This document shows positions 1-12,144 of a stretch of DNA of 64,000 nucleotides, in pieces. The translations under genes and the position numbers were made by a program. A model generated the notes under the pieces. That model made no database searches. It saw only the letters and a program-made list of their open reading frames with translations, and was not told the DNA's origin. Location: NCBI GenBank assembly GCA_964057225.1, contig CAXKVF010000079.1:434001-498000 (forward strand), given 5' to 3'. This DNA is from Auanema rhodensis (Eukaryota; Nematoda; Chromadorea; Rhabditida; Rhabditidae). Each line of letters starts with the position of its first letter. Within the stretch, counting starts at the first letter, position 1.

Positions 1-77
1 ATAAAGAGATGCGGTTTTCAAAATTAGATTCCCCATGTCCATATTAGTCTAAAAACAAATTTTTATTGATATTGGTG

Positions 78-90
78 CATGGTAACCATG
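78..90. repeat. GGTAACC-centred inverted repeat (exemplar, one per monomer)
   Basis: CATGGT-A-ACCATG is a perfect inverted repeat with 6-bp arms and a one-base centre at m84. In T-type monomers, m77 T pairs with m91 A and the arms grow to seven bases (TCATGGT / ACCATGA). In G-type copies m77 G opposes A, so pairing stops at six. In A-type copies m82 A breaks the inner arm. The commonest diagnostic variants of the satellite therefore sit in or beside this element. It contains a GGTNACC (BstEII-type) site that A-type copies lose. A protein-binding role is possible but unproven. Confidence 0.85.
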
Positions 91-110
91 ACTTTGAAAT
101 TTACGTGAAC

Positions 111-130
111 TTTAATTTATGCTAATTAAA
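111..130. repeat. AT-rich 7-bp inverted repeat with 6-base loop (exemplar)
   Basis: TTTAATT (m111-117) and AATTAAA (m124-130) are perfect reverse complements separated by TATGCT (m118-123). The dyad centre lies between m120 and m121. Three recurring variants fall here: m116C breaks the left arm, m125T breaks the right arm, and m121T lies at the apex. The recurrent 99-bp deletion of domain 5 begins immediately after m121, at this apex. Cruciform or hairpin formation is plausible for such a dyad but is inferred only from the base pairing. Confidence 0.8.
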
Positions 131-148
131 TGTACACGTGATGTGCAC
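131..148. repeat. Overlapping TGTACA / CACGTG / GTGCAC palindromes (exemplar)
   Basis: Three six-base palindromes lie within 18 bases: TGTACA (m131-136), CACGTG (m135-140, sharing two bases with the first) and GTGCAC (m143-148). CACGTG and GTGCAC are also mirror images around a central AT. Variants that damage them are regional: m140T destroys CACGTG in domain 3, m147T destroys GTGCAC in domain 2, and m132A or m132T destroys TGTACA in scattered copies. CACGTG is the classic bHLH/bZIP (E-box/G-box) core; whether anything binds here is unknown. Confidence 0.85.
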
Positions 149-164
149 TTGGTATGTAACTCGC

Positions 165-174
165 TTCACGTGAA
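165..174. repeat. TTCACGTGAA 10-bp palindrome (exemplar)
   Basis: TTCACGTGAA is a perfect 10-bp palindrome and the second CACGTG of each monomer (m167-172). It is very stable across the array; the exceptions I saw are single substitutions at about 3,341 (A to T) and 33,257 (C to T, at a CpG). Together with m135-140 it gives roughly 700 CACGTG sites in the window. It resembles but does not match the yeast CDEI consensus (RTCACRTG), because its first base is T. Confidence 0.85.
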
Positions 175-2640
175 AGATAAAGAGATGCGGTTTTCAAAAT
201 TAGATTCCCCATGTCCATATTAGTCTACAAACAAATTTTTATTGATATTGGTGCATGGTAACCATGACTTTGAAATTTACGTGAACTTTAATTTATGCTA
301 ATTAAATGTACACGTGATGTGCACTTGGTATGTAACTCGCTTCACGTGAAAGATAAAGAGATGCGGTTTTCAAAATTAGATTCCCCATGTTCATATTAGT
401 CTAAAAACAAATTTTTATTGATATTGGTTCATGGTAACCATGACTTTGAAATTTACGTGAACTTTAATTTATGCTAATTAAATGTACACGTGATGTGCAC
501 TTGGTATGTAACTCGCTTCACGTGAAAGATAAAGAGATGCGGTTTTCAAAATTAGATTCCCCATGTCCATATTAGTCTAAAAACAAATTTTTATTGATAT
601 TGGTTCATGGTAACCATGACTTTGAAATTTACGTGAACTTTAATTTATGCTAATTAAATGTACACGTGATGTGCACTTGGTATGTAACTCGCTTCACGTG
701 AAAGATAAAGAGATGCGGTTTTCAAAATTAGATTCCTCATGTCCATATTAGTCTAAAAACAAATTTTTATTGATATTGGTTCATGGTAACCATGATTTTG
801 AAATTTACGTGAACTTTAATTTATGCTAATTAAATGTACACGTGATGTGCACTTGGTATGTAACTCGCTTCACGTGAAAGATAAAGAGATGCGGTTTTCA
901 AAATTAGATTCCCCATGTCCATATTAGTCTAAAAACAAATTTTTATTGATATTGGTGCATGGTAACCATGACTTTGAAATTTACGTGAACTTTAATTTAT
1001 GCTAATTAAATGTACACGTGATGTGCACTTGGTATGTAACTCGCTTCACGTGAAAGATAAAGAGATGCGGTTTTCAAAATTAGATTCCCCATGTCCATAT
1101 TAGTCTAAAAACAAATTTTTATTGATATTGGTTCATGGTAACCATGACTTTGAAATTTACGTGAACTTTAATTTATGCTAATTAAATGTACACGTGATGT
1201 GCACTTGGTATGTAACTCGCTTCACGTGAAAGATAAAGAGATGCAGTTTTCAAAATTAGATTCCCCATGTCCATATTAGTCTAAAAACAAATTTTTATTG
1301 ATATTGGTGCATGGTAACCATGACTTTGAAATTTACGTGAACTTTAATTTATGCTAATTAAATGTACACGTGATGTGCACTTGGTATGTAACTCGCTTCA
1401 CGTGAAAGATAAAGAGATGCGGTTTTCAAAATTAGATTCCCCATGTCCATATTAGTCTAAAAACAAATTTTTATTGATATTGGTTCATGGTAACCATGAC
1501 TTTGAAATTTACGTGAACTTTAATTTATTCTAATTAAATGTACACGTGATGTGCACTTGGTATGTAACTCGCTTCACGTGAAAGATAAAGAGATGCGGTT
1601 TTCAAAATTAGATTCCCCATGTCCATATTAGTCTAAAAACAAATTTTTATTGATATTGGTTCATGGTAACCATGACTTTGAAATTTACGTGAACTTTAAC
1701 TTATGCTAATTAAATGTACACGTGATGTGCACTTGGTATGTAACTCGCTTCACGTGAAAGATAAAGAGATGCGGTTTTCAAAATTAGATTCCCCATGTCC
1801 ATATTAGTCTAAAAACAAATTTTTATTGATATTGGTGCATGGTAACCATGACTTTGAAATTTACGTGAACTTTAATTTATGCTAATTAAATGTACACGTG
1901 ATGTGCACTTGGTATGTAACTCGCTTCACGTGAAAGATAAAGAGATGCGGTTTTCAAAATTAGATTCCCCATGTCCATATTAGTCTAAAAACAAATTTTT
2001 ATTGATATTGGTTCATGGTAACCATGACTTTGAAATCTACGTGAACTTTAATTTATGCTAATTAAATGTACACGTGATGTGCACTTGGTATGTAACTCGC
2101 TTCACGTGAAAGATAAAGAGATGCGGTTTTCAAAATTAGATTCCCCATGTCCATATTAGTCTAAAAACAAATTTTTATTGATATTGGTGCATGGTAACCA
2201 TGACTTTGAAATTTACGTGAACTTTAATTTATGCTAATTAAATGTACACGTGATGTGCACTTGGTATGTAACTCGCTTCACGTGAAAGATAAAGAGATGC
2301 GGTTTTCAAAATTAGATTCCCCATGTCCATATTAGTCTAAAAACAAATTTTTATTGATATTGGTTCATGGTAACCATGACTTTGAAATTTACGTGAACTT
2401 TAATTTATGCTAATTAAATGTACACGTTATGTGCACTTGGTATGTAACTCGCTTCACGTGAAAGATAAAGAGATGCGGTTTTCAAAATTAGATTCCCCAT
2501 GTCCATATTAGTCTAAAAACAAATTTTTATTGATATTGGTGCATGGTAACCATGACTTTGAAATTTACGTGAACTTTAATTTATGCTAATTAAATGTACA
2601 CGTGATGTGCACTTGGTATGTAACTCGCTTCACGTGAAAG

Positions 2641-3344
2641 ATAAAGAGATGCGGTTTTCAAAATTAGATTCCCCATGTCCATATTAGTCTACAAACAAAT
2701 TTTTATTGATATTGGTGCATGGTAACCATGACTTTGAAATTTACGTGAACTTTAATTTATGCTAATTAAATGTACACGTGATGTGCACTTGGTATGTAAC
2801 TCGCTTCACGTGAAAGATAAAGAGATGCGGTTTCCAAAATTAGATTCCCCATGTCCATATTAGTCTAAAAACAAATTTTTATTGATATTGGTTCATGGTA
2901 ACCATGTCTTTGAAAATTACGTGAACTTTATTTTATGCTAATTAAATGTACACGTGATGTGCACTTGGTATGTAACTCGCTTCACGTGAAAGATAAAGAG
3001 ATGCGGTTTTCAAAATTAGATTCCACATGTCCATATTAGTCTAAAAACAAATTTTTATTGATATTGGTGCATGGTAACCATGACTTTGAAATTTACGTGA
3101 ACTTTAATTTATGCTAATTAAATGTACACGTGATGTGCACTTAGTATGTAACTCGCTTCACGTGAAAGATAAAGAGATGTGGTTTTCAAAATTAGATTCC
3201 CCATGTCCATATTAGTCCAAAAACAAATTTTTATTGATATTGGTTCATGGTAACCATGACTTTGAAATTTACGTGAACTTTAATTTATGCTAATTAAATG
3301 TACACGTGATGTGCACTTGGTATGTAACTCGCTTCACGTGTAAG
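2641..3344. repeat. Four-monomer signature block, first occurrence
   Basis: Four consecutive monomers carry a distinctive haplotype: m52C G-type; a T-type with TTTCC at m15-19, m91T and m101A; an m33A G-type with m151A; and an m12T T-type. The same order recurs at 30,097-30,800, and partly at 28,337-29,040, 32,737-33,440 and 56,450-57,153. The copies here also carry private changes, such as m115T in the second monomer and an A-to-T change in the CACGTG flank near 3,341. Conservation of a four-monomer order over 54 kb points to shared ancestry through multi-monomer exchange. Confidence 0.75.
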
Positions 3345-3872
3345 ATAAAGAGATGCGGTTTTCAAAATTAGATTCCCCATGTCCATATTAGTCTAAAAAC
3401 AAATTTTTATTGATATTGGTGCATGGTAACCATGACTTTGAAATTTACGTGAACTTTAATTTATGCTAATTAAATGTACACGTGATGTGCACTTGGTACG
3501 TAACTCGCTTCACGTGAAAGATAAAGAGATGCGGTTTTCAAAATTAGATTCCCCATGTCCATATTAGTCTAAAAACAAATTTTTATTGATATTGGTTCAT
3601 GGTAACCATGACTTTGAAATTTACGTGAACTTTAATTTATGCTAATTAAATGTACACGTGATGTGCACTTGGTACGTAACTCGCTTCACGTGAAAGATAA
3701 AGAGATGCGGTTTTCAAAATTAGATTCCCCATGTCCATATTAGTCTAAAAACAAATTTTTATTGATATTGGTTCATGGTAACCATGACTTTGAAATTTAC
3801 GTGAACTTTAATTTATGCTAATTAAATGTACACGTGATGTGCACTTGGTATGTAACTCGCTTCACGTGAAAG

Positions 3873-5632
3873 ATAAAGAGATGCGGTTTTCAAAATTAGA
3901 TTCCACATGTCCATATTAGTCTAAAAACAAATTTTTATTGATATTGGTTCATGGTAACCATGACTTTGAAATTTACGTGAACTTTAATTTATGCTAATTA
4001 AATGTACACGTGATGTGCACTTAGTATGTAACTCGCTTCACGTGAAAGATAAAGAGATGTGGTTTTCAAAATTAGATTCCCCATGTCCATATTAGTCTAA
4101 AAACAAATTTTTATTGATATTGGTGCATGGTAACCATGACTTTGAAATTTACGTGAACTTTAATTTATGCTAATTAAATGTACACGTGATGTGCACTTGG
4201 TATGTAACTCGCTTCACGTGAAAGATAAAGAGATGCGGTTTTCAAAATTAGATTCCCCATGTCCATATTAGTCTCAAAACAAATTTTTATTGATATTGGT
4301 GCATGGTAACCATGACTTTGAAATTTACGTGAACTTTAATTTATGCTAATTAAATGTACACGTGATGTGCACTTGGTATGTAACTCGCTTCACGTGAAAG
4401 ATAAAGAGATGCGGTTTTCAAAATTAGATTCCCCATGTCCATATTAGTCTAAAAACAAATTTTTATTGATATTGGTTCATGGTAACCATGACTTTGAAAT
4501 TTACGTGAACTTTAATTTATGCTAATTAAATGTACACGTGATGTGCACTTGGTATGTAACTCGCTTCACGTGAAAGATAAAGAGATGCGGTTTTCAAAAT
4601 TAGATTCCCCATGTCCATATTAGTCTAAAAACAAATTTTTATTGATATTGGTGCATGGTAACCATGACTTTGAAATTTACGTGAACTTTAATTTATGCTA
4701 ATTAAATGTACACGTGATGTGCACTTGGTATGTAACTCGCTTCACGTGAAAGATAAAGAGATGCGGTTTTCAAAATTAGATTCCCCATGTCCATATTAGT
4801 CTAAAAACAAATTTTTATTGATATTGGTTCATGGTAACCATGACTTTGAAATTTACGTGAACTTTAATTTATTCTAATTAAATGTACACGTGATGTGCAC
4901 TTGGTATGTAACTCGCTTCACGTGAAAGATAAAGAGATGCGGTTTTCAAAATTAGATTCCCCATGTCCATATTTGTCTAAAAACAAATTTTTATTGATAT
5001 TGGTTCATGGTAACCATGACTTTGAAATTTACGTGAACTTTAACTTATGCTAATTAAATGTACACGTGATGTGCACTTGGTATGTAACTCGCTTCACGTG
5101 AAAGATAAAGAGATGCGGTTTTCAAAATTAGATTCCCCATGTCCATATTAGTCTAAAAACAAATTTTTATTGATATTGGTTCATGGTAACCATGACTTTG
5201 AAATCTACGTGAACTTTAATTTATGCTAATTAAATGTACACGTGATGTGCACTTGGTATGTAACTCGCTTCACGTGAAAGATAAAGAGATGCGGTTTTCA
5301 AAATTAGATTCCCCATGTCCATATTAGTCTAAAAACAAATTTTTATTGATATTGGTGCATGGTAACCATGACTTTGAAATTTACGTGAACTTTAATTTAT
5401 GCTAATTAAATGTACACGTGATGTGCACTTGGTATGTAACTCGCTTCACGTGAAAGATAAAGAGATGCGGTTTTCAAAATTAGATTCCCCATGTCCATAT
5501 TAGTCTAAAAACAAATTTTTATTGATATTGGTGCATGGTAACCATGACTTTGAAATTTACGTGAACTTTAATTTATGCTAATTAAATGTACACGTGATGT
5601 GCACTTGGTATGTAACTCGCTTCACGTGAAAG
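3873..5632. repeat. 10-mer higher-order unit (1,760 bp), copy 1
   Basis: Ten monomers in order: m33A T with m151A; m12T G; m51C G; T; G; m121T T; m46T/m116C T; m101C T; G; G. The same ordered barcodes begin again at 5,633, exactly 1,760 bp later (3,901 to 5,661 for m33A; 4,873 to 6,633 for m121T). This is a clear adjacent duplication of a multimer. Confidence 0.88.
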
Positions 5633-7568
5633 ATAAAGAGATGCGGTTTTCAAAATTAGATTCCACATGTCCATATTAGTCTAAAAACAAATTTTTATTG
5701 ATATTGGTTCATGGTAACCATGACTTTGAAATTTACGTGAACTTTAATTTATGCTAATTAAATGTACACGTGATGTGCACTTAGTATGTAACTCGCTTCA
5801 CGTGAAAGATAAAGAGATGTGGTTTTCAAAATTAGATTCCCCATGTCCATATTAGTCTAAAAACAAATTTTTATTGATATTGGTGCATGGTAACCATGAC
5901 TTTGAAATTTACGTGAACTTTAATTTATGCTAATTAAATGTACACGTGATGTGCACTTGGTATGTAACTCGCTTCACGTGAAAGATAAAGAGATGCGGTT
6001 TTCAAAATTAGATTCCCCATGTCCATATTAGTCTCAAAACAAATTTTTATTGATATTGATGCATGGTAACCATGACTTTGAAATTTACGTGAACTTTAAT
6101 TTATGCTAATTAAATGTACACGTGATGTGCACTTGGTATGTAACTCGCTTCACGTGAAAGATAAAGAGATGCGGTTTTCAAAATTAGATTCCCCATGTCC
6201 ATATTAGTCTAAAAACAAATTTTTATTGATATTGGTTCATGGTAACCATGACTTTGAAATTTACGTGAACTTTAATTTATGCTAATTAAATGTACACGTG
6301 ATGTGCACTTGGTATGTAACTCGCTTCACGTGAAAGATAAAGAGATGCGGTTTTCAAAATTAGATTCCCCATGTCCATATTAGTCTAAAAACAAATTTTT
6401 ATTGATATTGGTGCATGGTAACCATGACTTTGAAATTTACGTGAACTTTAATTTATGCTAATTAAATGTACACGTGATGTGCACTTGGTATGTAACTCGC
6501 TTCACGTGAAAGATAAAGAGATGCGGTTTTCAAAATTAGATTCCCCATGTCCATATTAGTCTAAAAACAAATTTTTATTGATATTGGTTCATGGTAACCA
6601 TGACTTTGAAATTTACGTGAACTTTAATTTATTCTAATTAAATGTACACGTGATGTGCACTTGGTATGTAACTCGCTTCACGTGAAAGATAAAGAGATGC
6701 GGTTTTCAAAATTAGATTCCCCATGTCCATATTTGTCTAAAAACAAATTTTTATTGATATTGGTTCATGGTAACCATGACTTTGAAATTTACGTGAACTT
6801 TAACTTATGCTAATTAAATGTACACGTGATGTGCACTTGGTATGTAACTCGCTTCACGTGAAAGATAAAGAGATGCGGTTTTCAAAATTAGATTCCCCAT
6901 GTCCATATTAGTCTAAAAACAAATTTTTATTGATATTGGTGCATGGTAACCATGACTTTGAAATTTACGTGAACTTTAATTTATGCTAATTAAATGTACA
7001 CGTGATGTGCACTTGGTATGTAACTCGCTTCACGTGAAAGATAAAGAGATGCGGTTTTCAAAATTAGATTCCCCATGTCCATATTAGTCTAAAAACAAAT
7101 TTTTATTGATATTGGTTCATGGTAACCATGACTTTGAAATCTACGTGAACTTTAATTTATGCTAATTAAATGTACACGTGATGTGCACTTGGTATGTAAC
7201 TCGCTTCACGTGAAAGATAAAGAGATGCGGTTTTCAAAATTAGATTCCCCATGTCCATATTAGTCTAAAAACAAATTTTTATTGATATTGGTGCATGGTA
7301 ACCATGACTTTGAAATTTACGTGAACTTTAATTTATGCTAATTAAATGTACACGTGATGTGCACTTGGTATGTAACTCGCTTCACGTGAAAGATAAAGAG
7401 ATGCGGTTTTCAAAATTAGATTCCCCATGTCCATATTAGTCTAAAAACAAATTTTTATTGATATTGGTGCATGGTAACCATGACTTTGAAATTTACGTGA
7501 ACTTTAATTTATGCTAATTAAATGTACACGTGATGTGCACTTGGTATGTAACTCGCTTCACGTGAAAG
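5633..7568. repeat. 11-mer derivative of the 10-mer unit, copy 2
   Basis: This copy repeats the 3,873-5,632 barcode order but has one extra plain G-type monomer (6,865-7,040) between the m46T/m116C copy and the m101C copy. The distance between m101C marks is therefore 1,936 bp instead of 1,760. It also carries a private m75A near 6,059. The pattern is that expected from a later one-monomer insertion by unequal exchange or gene conversion. A partial third echo (m46T/m116C T, G, m101C T, G, G) follows at 8,097-8,976. Confidence 0.85.
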
Positions 7569-9680
7569 ATAAAGGGATGCGGTTTTCAAAATTAGATTCC
7601 CCATGTCCATATTAGTCTAAAAACAAATTTTTATTGATATTGGTGCATGGTAACCATGACTTTGAAATTTACGTGAACTTTAATTTATGCTAATTAAATG
7701 TACACGTGATGTGCACTTGGTATGTAACTCGCTTCACGTGAAAGATAAAGGGATGCGGTTTTCAAAATTAGATTCCCCATGTCCATATTAGTCTAAAAAC
7801 AAATTTTTATTGATATTGGTGCATGGTAACCATGACTTTGAAATTTACGTGAACTTTAATTTATGCTAATTAAATGTACACGTGATGTGCACTTGGTATG
7901 TAACTCGCTTCACGTGAAAGATAAAGAGATGCGGTTTTCAAAATTAGATTCCCCATGTCCATATTAGTCTAAAAACAAATTTTTATTGATATTGGTGCAT
8001 GGTAACCATGACTTTGAAATTTACGTGAACTTTAATTTATGCTAATTAAATTTACACGTGATGTGCACTTGGTATGTAACTCGCTTCACGTGAAAGATAA
8101 AGAGATGCGGTTTTCAAAATTAGATTCCCCATGTCCATATTTGTCTAAAAACAAATTTTTATTGATATTGGTTCATGGTAACCATGACTTTGAAATTTAC
8201 GTGAACTTTAACTTATGCTAATTAAATGTACACGTGATGTGCACTTGGTATGTAACTCGCTTCACGTGAAAGATAAAGAGATGCGGTTTTCAAAATTAGA
8301 TTCCCCATGTCCATATTAGTCTAAAAACAAATTTTTATTGATATTGGTGCATGGTAACCATGACTTTGAAATTTACGTGAACTTTAATTTATGCTAATTA
8401 AATGTACACGTGATGTGCACTTGGTATGTAACTCGCTTCACGTGAAAGATAAAGAGATGCGGTTTTCAAAATTAGATTCCCCATGTCCATATTAGTCTAA
8501 AAACAAATTTTTATTGATATTGGTTCATGGTAACCATGACTTTGAAATCTACGTGAACTTTAATTTATGCTAATTAAATGTACACGTGATGTGCACTTGG
8601 TATGTAACTCGCTTCACGTGAAAGATAAAGAGATGCGGTTTTCAAAATTAGATTCCCCATGTCCATATTAGTCTAAAAACAAATTTTTATTGATATTGGT
8701 GCATGGTAACCATGACTTTGAAATTTACGTGAACTTTAATTTATGCTAATTAAATGTACACGTGATGTGCACTTGGTATGTAACTCGCTTCACGTGAAAG
8801 ATAAAGAGATGCGGTTTTCAAAATTAGATTCCCCATGTCCATATTAGTCTAAAAACAAATTTTTATTGATATTGGTGCATGGTAACCATGACTTTGAAAT
8901 TTACGTGAACTTTAATTTATGCTAATTAAATGTACACGTGATGTGCACTTGGTATGTAACTCGCTTCACGTGAAAGATAAAGGGATGCGGTTTTCAAAAT
9001 TAGATTCCCCATGTCCATATTAGTCTAAAAACAAATTTTTATTGATATTGGTTCATGGTAACCATGACTTTGAAATCTACGTGAACTTTAATTTATGCTA
9101 ATTAAATGTACACGTGATGTGCACTTGGTATGTAACTCGCTTCACGTGAAAGATAAAGAGATGGGGTTTTCAAAATTAGATTCCCCATGTCCATATTAGT
9201 CTAAAAACAAATTTTTATTGATATTGGTGCATGGTAACCATGACTTTGAAATTTACGTGAACTTTAATTTATGCTAATTAAATGTACACGTGATGTGCAC
9301 TTGGTATGTAACTCGCTTCACGTGAAAGATAAAGAGATGCGGTTTTCAAAATTAGATTCCCCATGTCCATATTAGTCTAAAAACAAATTTTTATTGATAT
9401 TGGTTCATGGTAACCATGACTTTGAAATTTACGTGAACTTTAATTTATGCTAATTAAATGTACACGTGATGTGCACTTGGTATGTAACTCGCTTCACGTG
9501 AAAGATAAAGAGATGCGGTTTTCAAAATTAGATTCCCCATGTCCATATTAGTCTAAAAACAAATTTTTATTGATATTGGTTCATGGTAACCATGACTTTG
9601 AAATTTACGTGAACTTTAATTTATGCTAATTAAATGTACACGTGATGTGCACTTGGTATGTAACTCGCTTCACGTGAAAG

Positions 9681-9856
9681 ATAAAGAGATGCGGTTTTCA
9701 AAATTAGATTCCCCATGTCCATATTAGTCTAAAAACAAATTTTTATTGATATTAATTCATGATAACCATGATTTTGAAATTTACGTGAACTTTAATTTAT
9801 GCTAATTAAATGTAAACGTGATGTGCACTTGGTATGTAACTCGCTTCACGTGAAAG
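9681..9856. repeat. First A-type monomer
   Basis: This monomer carries the full A-type set, reading ATTAATTCATGATAACC at m71-87 in place of ATTGGTGCATGGTAACC, plus m92T. It also has m135A, which destroys the first CACGTG. It keeps the ancestral AATTAAA at m124-130. Three further early A-type copies occur at 15,313, 15,665 and 16,897. The block of five linked changes within about 20 bp suggests one old divergent lineage rather than independent mutations. Confidence 0.85.
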
Positions 9857-12144
9857 ATAAAGAGATGCGGTTTTCAAAATTAGATTCCCCATGTCCATAT
9901 TAGTCTAAAAACAAATTTTTATTGTTATTGGTTCATGGTAACCATGACTTTGAAATTTACGTGAACTTTAATTTATGCTAATTAAATGTACACGTGATGT
10001 GCACTTGGTATGTAACTCGCTTCACGTGAAAGATAAAGAGATGCGGTTTTCAAAATTAGATTCCCCATGTCCATATTAGTCTAAAAACAAATTTTTATTG
10101 ATATTGGTTCATGGTAACCATGACTTTGAAATTTACGTGAACTTTAATTTATGCTAATTAAATGTACACGTGATGTGCACTTGGTATGTAACTCGCTTCA
10201 CGTGAAAGATAAAGAGATGCGGTTTTCAAAATTAGATTCCCCATGTCCATATTAGTCTAAAAACAAATTTTTATTGATATTGGTGCATGGTAACCATGAC
10301 TTTGAAATTTACGTGAACTTTAATTTATGCTAATTAAATGTACACGTGATGTGCACTTGGTATGTAACTCGCTTCACGTGAAAGATAAAGAGATGCGGTT
10401 TTCAAAATTAGATTCCCCATGTCCATATTAGTCTAAAAACAAATTTTTATTGTTATTGGTTCATGGTAACCATGACTTTGAAATTTACGTGAACTTTAAT
10501 TTATGCTAATTAAATGTAAACGTGATGTGCACTTGGTATGTAACTCGCTTCACGTGAAAGATAAAGAGATGCGGTTTTCAAAATTAGATTCCCCATGTCC
10601 ATATTAGTCTAAAAACAAATTTTTATTGTTATTGGTTCATGGTAACCATGACTTTGAAATTTACGTGAACTTTAATTTATGCTAATTAAATGTACACGTG
10701 ATGTGCACTTGGTATGTAACTCGCTTCACGTGAAAGATAAAGAGATGCGGTTTTCAAAATTAGATTCCCCATGTCCATATTAGTCTAAAAACAAATTTTT
10801 ATTGATATTGGTTCATGGTAACCATGACTTTGAAATTTACGTGAACTTTAATTTATGCTAATTAAATGTACACGTGATGTGCACTTGGTATGTAACTCGC
10901 TTCACGTGAAAGATAAAGAGATGCGGTTTTCAAAATTAGATTCCCCATGTCCATATTAGTCTAAAAACAAATTTTTATTGATATTGGTGCATGGTAACCA
11001 TGACTTTGAAATTTACGTGAACTTTAATTTATGCTAATTAAATGTACACGTGATGTGCACTTGGTATGTAACTCGCTTCACGTGAAAGATAAAGAGATGC
11101 GGTTTTCAAAATTAGATTCCGCATGTCCATATTAGTCTAAAAACAAATTTTTATTGATATTGGTTCATGGTAACCATGATTTTGAAATTTACGTGAACTT
11201 TAATTTATGCTAATTAAATGTACACGTGATGTGCACTTGGTATGTAACTCGCTTCACGTGAAAGATAAAGAGATGCGGTTTTCAAAATTAGATTCCCCAT
11301 GTCCATATTAGTCTAAAAACAAATTTTTATTGATATTGGTTCATGGTAACCATGATTTTGAAATTTACGTGAACTTTAATTTATGCTAATTAAATGTACA
11401 CGTGATGTGCACTTGGTATGTAACTCGCTTCACGTGAAAGATAAAGAGATGCGGTTTTCAAAATTAGATTCCCCATGTCCATATTAGTCTAAAAACAAAT
11501 TTTTATTGATATTGGTGCATGGTAACCATGACTTTGAAATTTACGTGAACTTTAATTTATGCTAATTAAATGTACACGTGATGTGCACTTGGTATGTAAC
11601 TCGCTTCACGTGAAAGATAAAGAGATGCGGTTTTCAAAATTAGATTCCCCATGTCCATATTAGTCTAAAAACAAATTTTTATTGATATTGGTGCATGGTA
11701 ACCATGACTTTGAAATTTACGTCAACTTTAATTTATGCTAATTAAATGTACACGTGATGTGCACTTGGTATGTAACTCGCTTCACGTGAAAGATAAAGAG
11801 ATGCAGTTTTCAAAATTAGATTCCCCATGTCCATATTAGTCTAAAAACAAATTTTTATTGATATTGGTGCATGGTAACCATGACTTTGAAATTTACGTGA
11901 ACTTTAATTTATGCTAATTAAATGTACACGTGATGTGCACTTGGTATGTAACTCGCTTCACGTGAAAGATAAAGAGATGCGGTTTTCAAAATTAGATTCA
12001 TCATGTCCATATTAGTCTAAAAACAAATTTTTATTGATATTGGTTCATGGTAACCATGACTTTGAAATTTACGTGAACTTTAATTTATGCTAATTAAATG
12101 TACACGTGATGTGCACTTGGTATGTAACTCGCTTCACGTGAAAG

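Larger units (their letters stand above)
1..176 (+). repeat. Reference monomer (G-type consensus)
   Basis: This first copy equals the G-type consensus and defines coordinates m1-m176. It holds 57 G/C bases (32%) and five CpG sites (m12, m104, m137, m162, m169). A/T blocks lie at m15-24, m51-67, m97-102 and m111-130. Palindromes cluster in the second half: an inverted repeat at m78-90, an AT-rich one at m111-130, TGTACA at m131-136, CACGTG at m135-140, GTGCAC at m143-148 and TTCACGTGAA at m165-174. The length is not a multiple of three, so no frame survives from copy to copy. The choice of m1 is arbitrary; linked variants cross this boundary. Confidence 0.97.
1..9680. repeat. Domain 1: 55 monomers with 10/11-mer units
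   Basis: Fifty-five full monomers with no indels. Diagnostic variants are m101C (k at 1,937, 5,105, 7,041, 8,449 and 8,977, seen only in this domain), m121T, m116C, m33A with m151A followed by m12T, m51C, and m7G (7,569, 7,745, 8,977). G- and T-type copies alternate irregularly. The best-ordered part is the 10-mer/11-mer pair at 3,873-7,568. Its m121T, m116C, m101C signature also appears at 1,409-2,112, 19 monomers upstream of its match at 4,753, which suggests an older duplication. Confidence 0.8.

Noticed and set aside
165-174. Yeast-type CDEI centromere element (RTCACRTG)
   Set aside because: TTCACGTG matches except for the required first purine, no CDEII/CDEIII-like elements accompany it, and the array structure is unlike a point centromere.
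427-440. Pol III B-box (GGTTC...) in T-type monomers
   Set aside because: GGTTCATGG resembles only the first half of the B-box consensus; no A-box at suitable spacing and no tRNA-like fold, so no tRNA or SINE is called.
8039-8221. 60-codon open reading frame starting at m119
   Set aside because: It begins in one satellite monomer and ends in the next. It is open only because m46T turns the usual in-frame TAG (m45-47) into TTG. The same m46T occurs at 4,974 and 6,734, where m121T in the preceding monomer removes the ATG. There is no codon bias, conservation or gene context; it is an accident of the repeat.
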